Shown here one piece after another: positions 1 to 9,786 of a stretch of DNA of 64,000 nt. A program made the position numbers and the translations under genes. This DNA comes from Schizophyllum amplum (Eukaryota; Basidiomycota; Agaricomycetes; Agaricales; Schizophyllaceae): assembly GCA_007026445.1 (NCBI GenBank), contig VDMD01000056.1:62001-126000 (forward strand), written 5' to 3'. Position 1 is the first letter of the stretch. Every line of letters starts with the position of its first letter. The notes under the pieces were generated by a model, which saw only the letters and a list, made by a program, of their open reading frames with translations, was not told where the DNA came from and did not search any database.

Positions 1-1085
1 GAGGAATATGTCGGGGTTCGTCCCGAGGGTATGCATAAGGTCCGAGTCACCTCGGTCCATGCTGTAGTTCGTGAATCGCAGGTGGGCGATGGAAGGGTAG
101 AGGTGGGAAAGGTTTGCCCAGTCCGGCAAGTCGTTGTGCGCTTCGAACTCGACGGACGTGATAGTCGCACCCTCGCACCCCTTCTCTTCTCAGCAAAGCG
201 AAGAAGTTCCCTGCAATGCGTTCTGATTGCCAACTCGTTGCCGTCTCGGAGCACGATCTTCTGAAGCTGAGGAGTACGCAGATGCACAATAAGCCATGTG
301 GCTCCACGTAGCATAGTGAGCCTGCGAAGAACGGGCAGATCGATGAAGAAGGAAAGGTCCGTATCATCCCGGTAAGCGCTTATGTCAAGCGTCAGTGAAG
401 TCAATGAGTGGCACTCTCGCAGCGCGTCGATTCCGTGATGATCATAGTCGAGATCGGCATGCAGGTGCGTAAGACGGGACCAGAGCAAGGGAATTGTCTG
501 TGGCCATACGCCCTCCAGGCGCGCGTACTTGAGTGCAGGCGCCGCGGAAGCGAGTTGGATCGACGATATGTCCATGTCTGCTTCCTGCACGTATCGCCAG
601 TTGAGGTACAAAGAGATGAGGAGCGGAAGGGCGTGGTTCCGCGACGTTAGCCAGCCAGGCATGGGGATGTTGTCTACGCGCACGCGTCGCCACCGTGGAG
701 TAGATGCCAGCAGCTCGTCGCGAACGGCGTCCCATTCATGATCTGGTAGAGGGGGGCGAAACATTCGCTGGCGAAGGAGGTTGGCGTGTGTGGCAAGATG
801 AAGATCCAGCGGCAGCGTCTGCGAGCGCCGTAGAGAGGTGAGGAGCATTTCAGACCAGTCACGATTGCTGTGCGGGTAGAGCTTGATGCTCGACCAGATC
901 TGCGGGGTCGCATGTCCCAGCTCGCGCCAGTTGTGACACGTCTGAAGTACTGGGTGGCGGACGACGAGCGCGCTGTCCGGCGTGCAGTCGAATGCGTCGG
1001 CCACAGCGTGTGCGATGATTATGGAGAGAATCTCGGGAGGGAGTAGACTGATCAGGCTACCATTTGCTTGCTTGCTCGACATCAT
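1..1085 (-). CDS. F-box-like protein, partial at window edge
   Basis: An open frame starts at ATG 1085 (tandem ATG ATG) and runs off the window start, so the C-terminus is missing. It opens almost directly on the F-box-like core (SLLPPEILSIIIAHAV), followed by the family signatures HPVLQTCHNWREL, ATPQIW and leucine-rich segments. F-box proteins act as substrate receptors of SCF ubiquitin ligases, and this family is strongly expanded in agaricomycetes. Compared with the copies at 1642, 19849 and 39423, it lacks the N-terminal Cys-x2-Cys motif and the helical lead-in of about 80 residues. Either that part is truncated or it lies behind an intron I could not place. The target is unknown. Confidence 0.7.
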   Translation of the reverse strand, partial: MMSSKQANGSLISLLPPEILSIIIAHAVADAFDCTPDSALVVRHPVLQTCHNWRELGHATPQIWSSIKLYPHSNRDWSEMLLTSLRRSQTLPLDLHLATHANLLRQRMFRPPLPDHEWDAVRDELLASTPRWRRVRVDNIPMPGWLTSRNHALPLLISLYLNWRYVQEADMDISSIQLASAAPALKYARLEGVWPQTIPLLWSRLTHLHADLDYDHHGIDALRECHSLTSLTLDISAYRDDTDLSFFIDLPVLRRLTMLRGATWLIVHLRTPQLQKIVLRDGNELAIRTHCRELLRFAEKRRGARVRLSRPSSSKRTTTCRTGQTFPTSTLPSPTCDSRTTAWTEVTRTLCIPSGRTPTYS

Positions 1086-1641
1086 ACTGGGTCGCTGAAT
1101 GCACGATGACGCAAGGAATAAGCACGTCTTGCGTCTCCTGGTTTTTTAGAATAGGCGGGCTTCGCTTTCTGCAGTAGCGGTCAGATGAAAGAGTCGATAC
1201 CAGGAGGAGATGCGTCCGCGCACCTAGCTAATTGAGGCCAGTAACTTCGCTCCTCGTCGTCACTCGGTCCAGTATACGTTGTCCGAGATGATCGTGAATA
1301 ACAGGAGGTGAAAATTATTGAGACGAAGGCTGAACTTGAGCGCTCTGAGCGCGAGGAAAAGAAAAAGAACCGCAATTCCACCGTTGCACAATGCCAACAA
1401 ACAAGCGTGACATATCGATTATTCCCGAAGGAGAACAATGGCTTTGACGATAAATGTAAGTTAGGTTGACCAGGATCTTTGCAGTGACCTCACATTCTCC
1501 ATTCAAAATTCCCGCATGATTGGATAGTAGTATGGTATACAGGAACGTCGACGAAGATCCTTACAAGCCAAGATGTGCTACTGCATTCCAAAGATACTTC
1601 ATCGCCGTGACGGTCCTGCTCATCCCTGCTCATATTCCTAC
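1086..1641. other. intergenic, no gene recognised
   Basis: About 550 bases between two minus-strand F-box-like genes. Nothing convincing is encoded. A minus-strand frame at 1181-1438 contains VTLVCWHC, faintly like the family N-terminal motif, but it does not join the downstream gene in an evident way. Confidence 0.5.
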
Positions 1642-3342
1642 TCACACGGCTTCTTCGTCTTCGGTTCCGTCTTCAACCACTTCCTCCTCATAATAATATC
1701 CATCATCATCATCATCCTCGGTGCTGGAACTGTCTTCATCGTCTTCGTCCGTATATCCCCAACGACCCGACGCGTAAATGTTGATACCTGTGTCACATAG
1801 AGCGGCTACAGGATCTTGAAGGTGCGGTTTGAAGTGGCCCACCTCAATCTCCTGCAGTCTGGCTGTGCCGAAGGAAGGACTGAGCACTCGATACTGTATG
1901 AGACATTCGAGAAGCTCTATATCCTCCTCGATCGCGACTGGGAACTTCAGCAAGCTGAGGTGGACGAGTTTGGGAAGCGGTAGATGGGGTTTTCGACAGA
2001 GGGCGTCCACAAGCGATGTAGTCATGTCCAACGTGTCGCCAGGTTTTGCATCTTGTACATGAAGACGAGAGACACCCGGATAATGGCGGAACAGAGCCAA
2101 CCACTGCTCTTCGTCGATGCGGTCAGCCTGAGCGACCATCAGTGTCAGCGACGAGACGGTGTCGCCGACATTGGTGTCCTTGCGCGCGAAATCTCGTAAA
2201 GCGGTCAAGCTGTCAGCAGACATGACAGTGACTTCGCGTAGACGGGGTGTGTGCATGTAACGAAGGTATCGTTGCGCGCTGTCACGGAGAACGAGGTTCT
2301 CCAGAGCGGGCAAAGTGAATTCCGGGTGGTGCGTGTCGAGGGCGTCATCGTCCTTGTCCGTCGTGACAGTCAATTTTCGGAGACTGACGCACGTCTGCAG
2401 CGTGTCAACCCAGAAAGACGACTGGCAGAGGCTGATTTCCAGCTCCAGCGCAGTCAGTCGTTCCCAAGGCATATCCAGGGTGCCTTCACCTCGGAATGAT
2501 ATCACGCGTACGCGGGCAAGGGCGGGACAGTCTTTGAAGATCCCAAACTTTTCCGACGGAAAAAAGGCGCTCGTAGACATCAGATTAACATTCTGAGGCA
2601 GTGGCAGAGGTATAGGCTCCTCGATAAACTCAGATGGCGGACTGATGCAATTCAGAGACACAGTCCGCCATCGATGAGAACTCGCGCGCAAATGTTTCGC
2701 GATGGCCATCCACTCCTTGGATTTCAAGGAGTAGGATCTATCGTACAAATCATTGTCGTTGTCGATGTCGCGCCACTGCGGACACTTGCCGCAGAGATAG
2801 ATATCGAGTGGCTGAGGTTCTGAGCGCCGCAGGCATCTTCTGATCGTTTTATACCAGGAGAGGTCGTGATTAGGATAAACCACGATCTCGTTCCATATCC
2901 TTGGCGTCGCGAGAGCAAGCGCGCGCCAGCGATGACAGACTTGAAGCACGGGATGCTGTACGACAAGGGTGCTGTCGCGTTTGCGTTTAAACGAGCGCGA
3001 GATGGCGAGCGTGATGATTATTGTGAGTATCTCGACAGGAAGGCGGCGGACGGGGGCGAGCAGAGAGCGCTTGCGAGCCGCGCTGGTCGTGACGAGATCG
3101 TACTTGGCGCGCAGACTGTCGAGGATGCGCCGCGTTTTGGTTATGGCTTCCTTTAGCGTAGCGGCGGATGCCTCATCGACACTGAGGGCGTGCGGGATCT
3201 CGGCCACTTCGCGCTCTGTCGGCAGGTGCGTCCACGTCATGTCCAGAGGGACGGGCGTTGTGTCCGCGGATACGGACAACCCACACTTCGAGCAGAGCGT
3301 GACGGAGAGCGCGACGCGTTCAAAGAGATTACTTTCGTCCAT
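1642..3342 (-). CDS. F-box-like protein with acidic tail
   Basis: An intact 566-residue single-exon coding frame, ATG at 3342. Order of parts: N-terminal motif LCSKCGLSVSA (residues about 16-26), a predicted helical region to about 95, F-box-like core LLAPVRRLPVEILTIII, the signature HPVLQVCHRWRALALATPRIW, a leucine-rich repeat-like body, and a tail of Asp/Glu/Ser/Tyr from about 525. Likely role by family: substrate receptor for an SCF ubiquitin ligase; no target can be named. A probable 5'-UTR intron (3364-3413, GTGAGT to TTGCAG) ends 21 nt before the ATG. Its closest relative here is the inverted pseudogene at 16612, nearly identical through the F-box region. Confidence 0.8.
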   Translation of the reverse strand: MDESNLFERVALSVTLCSKCGLSVSADTTPVPLDMTWTHLPTEREVAEIPHALSVDEASAATLKEAITKTRRILDSLRAKYDLVTTSAARKRSLLAPVRRLPVEILTIIITLAISRSFKRKRDSTLVVQHPVLQVCHRWRALALATPRIWNEIVVYPNHDLSWYKTIRRCLRRSEPQPLDIYLCGKCPQWRDIDNDNDLYDRSYSLKSKEWMAIAKHLRASSHRWRTVSLNCISPPSEFIEEPIPLPLPQNVNLMSTSAFFPSEKFGIFKDCPALARVRVISFRGEGTLDMPWERLTALELEISLCQSSFWVDTLQTCVSLRKLTVTTDKDDDALDTHHPEFTLPALENLVLRDSAQRYLRYMHTPRLREVTVMSADSLTALRDFARKDTNVGDTVSSLTLMVAQADRIDEEQWLALFRHYPGVSRLHVQDAKPGDTLDMTTSLVDALCRKPHLPLPKLVHLSLLKFPVAIEEDIELLECLIQYRVLSPSFGTARLQEIEVGHFKPHLQDPVAALCDTGINIYASGRWGYTDEDDEDSSSTEDDDDDGYYYEEEVVEDGTEDEEAV

Positions 3343-3363
3343 GATTATCGATTATCTCTTGGA

Positions 3364-3413
3364 CTGCAAGAAATGATGAGCAGTGGGCCGTTAGGCAGAA
3401 TCGCGTAACTCAC
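3364..3413 (-). other. probable 5'-UTR intron of F-box-like gene
   Basis: A 50-nt segment with donor GTGAGT, an internal CTAAC branch-like site and acceptor TTGCAG lies just upstream of the start codon at 3342. The pseudogene at 16612 and the gene at 39423 have an equivalent segment 7-10 nt before their ATG, which supports the reading. Confidence 0.55.
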
Positions 3414-4032
3414 CATCCAAGTGAAGACGGTAATTTATGTGTCGGACCGTCTGCAGTTTGCACTGATCGCCGGAGTTCCCACCTTCCCAAGCCTTTACGC
3501 GTACGGGCAGTATTGGTGAAGGATTTGCAGGGGCTTGAAAACTGGGAGTAGCCGCGCCAGTGAAAGCGTAAAACCAACCTGAGGCTGCAATTGCTGGCAC
3601 GCGATATTCACACGAATCCGCGGCCGTCGGACCGAACCCATACACAATGCACCTGACATGCACGTCTCTTGTCGTTGGACTCTCTCAACCAACTTGATAG
3701 CGAGTCTATAATAACGGAGAGCAATTTCTCCTTCACAAAATATTCTAAACATAGGCGGGTGGCAAGCCACGGGGTGCTCGCTTGGACTTTGCGAGCAACA
3801 CTGACATTCCACTAACGAGTTCACTGTAATTACTGGCAATCTTAAACACACAGATCCCTCTTACTCCTTCTCCTTCGAATTCACTGTCGAGTGTTTTCTT
3901 GTATGGCGAGAGTCTGCAGCTTGGAATAGCGCTATGCAGGAAAGAAAGCTTAGACGAAATTGCGTCTCACCTCGTTGTACCGTCGCCTCCAGTCATTTTG
4001 CCTCTGTTTGAGCTGTGATCCTCCGAGGTTCT

Positions 4033-4425
4033 TCACGCGCGAGTAATTGAAGGTGCCGATGATGAGGAGCTGAGACGCATGTCGATCGTCAGATCGGCTA
4101 GGCGCCTAGCGCGTTGCTTGGCGATACGCTGGTCCATCTCCCATGCACACGGCCGACAGCAATCGCGGTCGTGATTCCAGCGCATAGCGGTCTTTGCAAC
4201 GACTTTACGGCAGCCCGAGCAGACAGCGTTGGGCGTCAGCGCGTCGGTGCCGCTATCGACGAGGCGCGCATGCAGATCGCTGGGACGTCGAGGAAGCCAA
4301 GGCACGGAGAGTGTGCGTATGGATACGCGACGACGCAAGACAGCAGGCATTTTCCCGAGTGCAAGGAACGATGCGCATATATGCGCTACCCCGATGAATA
4401 CAATGGACGCGTTTTCAGGGGACAT
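4033..4425 (-). CDS. small cysteine-containing hypothetical protein
   Basis: A 130-residue frame starting with ATG. The N-terminus has a hydrophobic stretch (residues about 7-23). The second half holds CSGCRK and, 15 residues on, CCRPC, a spacing that could bind zinc, followed by a basic helix (AKQRARRLADL). A shorter start at residue 26 (MPAVLRRR) is possible. I do not recognise the family, and neighbours give no clue. It may be a chance frame. Confidence 0.3.
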   Translation of the reverse strand: MSPENASIVFIGVAHICASFLALGKMPAVLRRRVSIRTLSVPWLPRRPSDLHARLVDSGTDALTPNAVCSGCRKVVAKTAMRWNHDRDCCRPCAWEMDQRIAKQRARRLADLTIDMRLSSSSSAPSITRA

Positions 4426-4832
4426 TGACAGAGCACGTGATCGATGCAGTCACGGGCCGGCCGGGAACCCTGAACCCTGATGGCGGCAAAAGGGCGCGAA
4501 GCGCCGGCACAAATGGACGTCTTCGAGCCAAAAAAAGTTGGAAAACATATTCATTACGAGTCATTGAACGTATTAGGGAGCAGAAACGAAAGAAAACGGT
4601 GAAGAGATGAGCTCAGCAGCAGCCGACTTTCTACCAGCCAAAAAAGTGGAAACGAAATGTTGTACTTGTTTACGTGGGAAGGAGCCCTATGGATCACGTG
4701 GTTAGTCAGTGTTGCTCGCTCACCCTACCCACTGCCTCGTTCCTCGGCGGGGCCCCAGGGTTCGCTCGCAATTATCTGTTGTCATTCTCGGCTTCCTACT
4801 CCTACTTACTGGGAGTTACCGTCTCCTCGCGC
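4426..4832. other. intergenic, 3' flank of apl2
   Basis: About 400 bases between the small frame at 4033 and the apl2 stop codon. No gene or clear repeat is seen. Confidence 0.5.
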
Positions 4833-7475
4833 CTAAATCAGCAAATCATCCACCGCCTGACCCCGCCCCGGCTTCGGCTGGTCCGCCATATAGCCCCCGA
4901 ACGCGCTATCCAGATTCGAGTACGGGTCGTCGACGGTGACCGCCGCAGCCGGCCCCTCTTCCGCGTCATCCTCTCCTGTCGAGTCATCGTCCACGACCGT
5001 ATCGTCCATGGACGGGCGCGGCGTCGGCGGCGCAGGCTTGTTCGCGTGTGCCGTTGGCTCCGATGGGTCCAGCAGCGTCCCTTCCCGCACCTCCTCCCGG
5101 GGCTGCGTGCCCGGCTCGACGGGCCCCGGTCCCGACACGCTGACCACCGTCGACGGCAGCACTTTACGCATCACAGGTATTAAGACCGCGCGCGAATGCG
5201 GGTTCAGCGCCGGGCTGTCGACGAGCTGTTTGCCCGTTGCATTCCTGATGAATGTCTATGGTTGCGCGTCAGCCTCGAATACCTTGACGATGCTTGTGTT
5301 TATTTACCTCTGGGTTCTTGTGGTAGATGCTTCCTAAGGTGCCGGTATGCAGGAGCAGCTGGTCGAGCGCGCCGCGGTCCATGCGATCGGCGTCCGTAGT
5401 GATGGGCGGCTTCTCAGCTAGCACAATCTCGCGGGCGACGGCTGGATTGATAGCTAGCAGACGCCAGTACATGAACCCACGGTCGCGCAAGTCGGGATTG
5501 TCGATCTCCTCCGTCGCCCACTTGAGCACTTTGTGCACGAGTTGCTTTGCGCCGTCTGAGGTAGACTTGTACACGAAGAGCTTAACGACGGCGGTGAGGA
5601 GAGCTAGTTGGACCTGATTGTGGCCTGTAAGTACTTGCAGATTGAGCGCGCCATGGAAGAATAGCATACCTCAACACTTTCATCCAGGAAAGTGTACGTC
5701 AAATCGTCGAGCAGCTCGTCCGCATTATCGATCAAGTTCGCATACTGGCCCAGAATCCAGACCATGGCTGCCTTCGACTCGGGCTCCTCCAGCTGATCGA
5801 GGTTTTCACATAGTGTGGGGATAATGCCCTCGTACTTGCCGGGATAGCGACGGAAGATGTCTTTGATGACAATGATAGCCTCCTGCACGACATAGCTGAC
5901 TTTCGCTTCAAGCAGCTCAAGGAGAGCTTGGATGCAACTGTCGGCGGCGGCTTCGACCTTGATGGCCAGGCGACCTATTGAGCGGACGGCTTTCCGCGTG
6001 AAGTCGATGTCAACTTCGGAGGCGTATCTGAAAGAAATTGATCAACGATACGTTGGCGATCGTTCATAGCACAACTCACTCCTGCAGTTCTGCGAGCACT
6101 TCTCTAGCGTTCTCTTCCCTTGCCAAACGATACATGATTTCGAGCTTGGCAAGCTTGACGTATACAGGATCGTTGTACTTGCAGAAGAATACTTTGACAT
6201 CGTTCTTCAGTACAGCCGGTCGTCGCTGGATGATGAGTAGGATATTCCGAAGGGCCACGTATTGTACCTCCGGACCAGAGGACAAAAGCGCCACTGCGGA
6301 AGATCAGCCGGGGGTCTCAGAGAGGATAGACAACACGACCTACCTAGAGGCGGTCCCATCTTCTTGCAGATCTGCTCCATGAGCTTCCTATTGTCCATAT
6401 AGTTCATAAGGTATAGCAGAACCTTGATGGTTGTAAGGACGACGGCGGAGTTGGCGTGAGACAACTGGCTAATGATGCGCTCTGCGATATCTTCCGCGTC
6501 TGCGTGTCGCTCGGGCACGAAACGGAGGAACGAATCCATAATGTAAATTTGGCCCCATCTACGCAGAGAAGGTAAGCGGGATACACTTCAACGGATAATC
6601 CACGCACTCTGAGCTCTCTGGCATGGCAGCAAGTAATTTGTGTACTGTCGCCAAATTGAGCCTGAATATCACGCCATCATGCCTGTCACCGATCTCGGTG
6701 AGAGCGGCAACAGCATTCGAGACGACGGTCGCGTTTGGGTCCAGCATCAAGTCGCGGAGCATCTCGACGAAACCGCCCTTCTCTGCCTTGCGCGGATCGC
6801 ATGCGTACAGTTTTGCGACGCATATGGCCGCGGTCTTGCGTACGTATGGATCGCGGTCCTTCAAGCAGTGGCGGAGGTTCTCGGTAAGGGCGTCGATCAC
6901 GACAGGAAGGGGAATGTATGACATTGTGCGGATGGCCAGGGCGCGAATGAGAGGATTTCGGTCATTGCAGTCCTAAATCCCCGGTAAGCAAGAGGTTGCG
7001 GGGAAATATGGGGGACCTTGCCTGGAGGAAGTTGGGGATGACGAGGTGGATGAGATCGGGCTTGGAACGTCCGTAGCTGACAAGGAAGAGGTAGACCACT
7101 GCTAGGAAGTAAGTAAAGTGTGGGATGAGTTGTGTTGTGATACGCACTCTTCTTGATCTCGAGGAGCGGTGTTCCCAGACATTGCACGACGTCGGTAAAG
7201 AGCGCAGACACTCAAGGCGCGTCTTAGCTTCTCTCAGCGTTCGAAGGGTATTAGGGATGTATACCAACTGTCATTCCCCATCGTTATATTCGCGACGATC
7301 TTCTTGAGCACCGTGCGCCGCTTGGTGAACTTCTTGTCCTTCGCCTCGGCGGCATGCAGCTCTGTGCGAAACTCCTGTTCGGTCAATGAGCGCGCATCAG
7401 GACAGCGCAAGGGAGTGCACGCGCCTCTATTTTTCCGCGCTGGAAGAACTTTGCATCTTGGCCGGGCGCGGCCAT
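4833..7475 (-). CDS. apl2: beta-adaptin, AP-1 clathrin adaptor large subunit
   Basis: Ten exons from ATG 7475 encode a beta-adaptin of roughly 730 residues: [17 protein letters not shown], then the HEAT/armadillo trunk with [68 protein letters not shown] and [15 protein letters not shown]. The C-terminal hinge is Pro/Asp-rich, has a clathrin-box-like LLDPS and ends DDLLI. There is no ear domain, as I recall for fungal AP-1 beta. The protein sorts cargo between trans-Golgi and endosomes with the other AP-1 subunits. Two introns (7375-7424 and 6973-7021) have GC rather than GT donors. The gene is head to head with the NEPRO-like gene, with 180 bp between start codons. It is AP-1 rather than AP-2 or AP-3 by overall similarity, moderately sure. 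Confidence 0.9.
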
Positions 7476-7655
7476 TGTAGGGCTCGGTCGGACGAGGACA
7501 AGGATGAGGAGATGGTCGTCGAACGCGAGTCGCCACCTGCAGCGCGGCGCGGGCTCGGGCGCGGGAGTTCCGGCTCGGCGCCCGCTCAGATGTAAACACA
7601 GGCAAATATATGTCTGTTCAACTTCCTTCTCCTTCTCCCTCCGCTTCAGAGAGTC
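7476..7655. promoter_or_regulatory. bidirectional promoter, apl2 / NEPRO-like gene
   Basis: Only 180 bp separate the divergent start codons at 7475 (-) and 7656 (+). Both promoters and 5' leaders must overlap here. A pyrimidine-rich run (CTTCCTTCTCCTTCTCCCTC) precedes the plus-strand ATG. No TATA box is evident. Confidence 0.5.
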
Positions 7656-9030
7656 ATGCGTCCGGGATTTCCGCGCACAGAGAAACCGCCAAATCTGGTT
7701 GTCATTGGACGGTCTGATCTTGCGAAGGACTCGCACTCTGCCGTGGATGTTGCCTTACGAGACCTCAAAAAATACTCGCGGCGCTTGCACGTTACTTACG
7801 ATGCTTTCTCGGAGGAGCTGCAAGTCCTGGAACGCGTATTCTACAAGGGAAAGAACCAACACCGCAGCGCTCTCTTCTGGCGACGCGTAGCAGACGTCCG
7901 GAAATTCAGCCAGCGCATCGCGCAGTACGAGCCCCCTACGCTTCTGGACGCTTTCCGGTGCTCATTCTTCGGCTTCGACTTGCAACCAAAGTCCGTATCG
8001 CGTTGGCACCCAACAAAAAGTATGCGCTGAACATGTGGTCAAGCTCCAAGGCCATGAAGGGCGCCTGGTCTTACGTCCCGGACGACAAGACCAAGACCTA
8101 CCTATTGGGCCGCCTGTCCGCAGGTGTGGCGCTGCTAAACGAGGTAAGGGCTACTATTCGCACACGGTCCAGACGCTCTCAACTGACCATCCTCAAGGCT
8201 CACGAGAGACTGCTAGATGCGTACCGGTGAGCATGATCAGGTCATGGACGTCCACCGCGCCTCCTAATATTGCCGCTCTTAGCGCCTTCGTGCTCGAAAT
8301 GCAGTCTGGGTTCTTCCTGCAGCTCATTCTCACCCTTGCCGCGCTCTCTTCTCGTCTCGACATTCTCGTGCAAGACCTCCGCGACGCCCTCCAAGGCTCA
8401 TGGACTACCATATACGAGCTTTTTCGTACATTGAATGTGGGCAGACCCTTCAATCACAATTAAGCGCGTCCCGTGTTAACGACCTCCTGCACAGCCATCT
8501 GCTGCGACAAAGGTTCCGAAGATTCAGACCGTTGGTCCGAGACCTCGCAGCAAAGGCGAGCTGGCAGCCCCGAGTGTCTCACAAGCCCTTCCTGTTCGAG
8601 ACGAGCCAGCAGGTGACGAGGACACGGGCGTGACTATCACGCGTGCGCCTGAGGTCCCTGCTGAGCCAGAGGTCCCTGTCGCGCTGTCCGATATGCAGGA
8701 CACTGTACCTACCGCGCCGCTTCCATCTGTCACCGGCAGGAAGAGGATCGACAAATCAACGGACGCATACGACGACTCGCCAACAAGGGAGGTTGAGGAT
8801 ACAATTGATGTTGTTAACATCAGGGAAGCAGAGACACCAGCTCGTGAGTTGTCTGCTGTCCGTTGCTCGAGCGGCGCATTCTTACGCGATTTGCAGGCGT
8901 TGTTGCTACGCCGCTCAGGCCAACACCTGCATCCAAGCAGCCAAAGAAACGAATCGCGGACAAAAGCAAAGGGGACGCGCCGAAGAAAAAGCGCAAAAAG
9001 GATGAGATAGATGCCATATTCGGGTTCTGA
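7656..9030 (+). CDS. NEPRO/Rmp1-like protein, probable RNase MRP-associated
   Basis: Six exons (7656-7990, 8044-8143, 8198-8226, 8283-8436, 8495-8843, 8897-9030) sum to 1101 nt and give 366 residues with frame kept throughout. The N-terminal half carries the motif ELQVLERVFYKGKNQHRSALFW and then VRKFSQRI, which fits the N-terminal domain of NEPRO (nucleolus and neural progenitor protein), related to yeast Rmp1. The rest is helical, then low-complexity. The C-terminus is a lysine cluster (PKKKRKKDE) followed by IDAIFGF, resembling the basic plus IDDIFG-type tail I recall in such proteins. Expected role: nucleolar, RNase MRP and rRNA processing. This is inference from family resemblance. A POP5 gene lies about 10 kb away. 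Confidence 0.65.
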
Positions 9031-9786
9031 GCTGCCATAATTCGAAGGTTACTCTCCTGGTGCTCTAGAGTCTAAGGATGTTCAGAACTAGCCGGTGACG
9101 TTTTTCGACGCTGGTTTATGGTTCACCGGCCAGTTCCGACGACCTCGCCCGCGCGCCTCTCCATACGTGATGTCCTCACCTCGCGCCTCCGCGAGGGCTC
9201 GCGAGAAGTTCCCTCGCCACTGTCTCATTCGAGCACGAACAAGCAGCAGGAGTAGTGAATCAACTCAAAGCGATGGCGGTTTCGTGGGCTCGGTCAGCGA
9301 GCTCAACACCCGCCAGACATCGTCGCTCGGTGCGTCGTAGTAGAGATTGGCGCGAGCTGCAGAAATCGGGGCCTCAGGCTCACAACGCAGTTAGGCCGCC
9401 AAAACCAATGTTTTATTGGACTGACCGCAAGCAGCCAAGTACAAAAAAGTAAGAAAAGAGAAGCGCGACCGTAGTAGCTAAACGGAATAAGTCAGGGATC
9501 AAGTGCACAACAACGTCCGAAGAGTCCAAGAGGCAAGTCCAAAGGATAAAGATAGGAAGTCCAATCTGAGTCCGATATCGACGAAACGCGGGTATACGAC
9601 TCGTCCTACGATAATGTGCAAGCGTCCGACTGGGGGCGTATAGACAACGGGGTAGGGGGCGAGGAACAGAGTCCGCGGGACACGAAGACGAAGGTTTCGC
9701 AGCATACGAAGGGTGTCCGAGGCAATGGCTACAGCAAGGCAGGCAACAACAGCAGGTGGACTACAAAAGGGACGGGGACGTCAGAA
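9031..9786. other. intergenic, convergent 3' flanks
   Basis: Contains the 3' ends of the NEPRO-like gene (+) and the cupredoxin gene (-). No coding frame here looks real and no repeat was seen. Confidence 0.5.
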
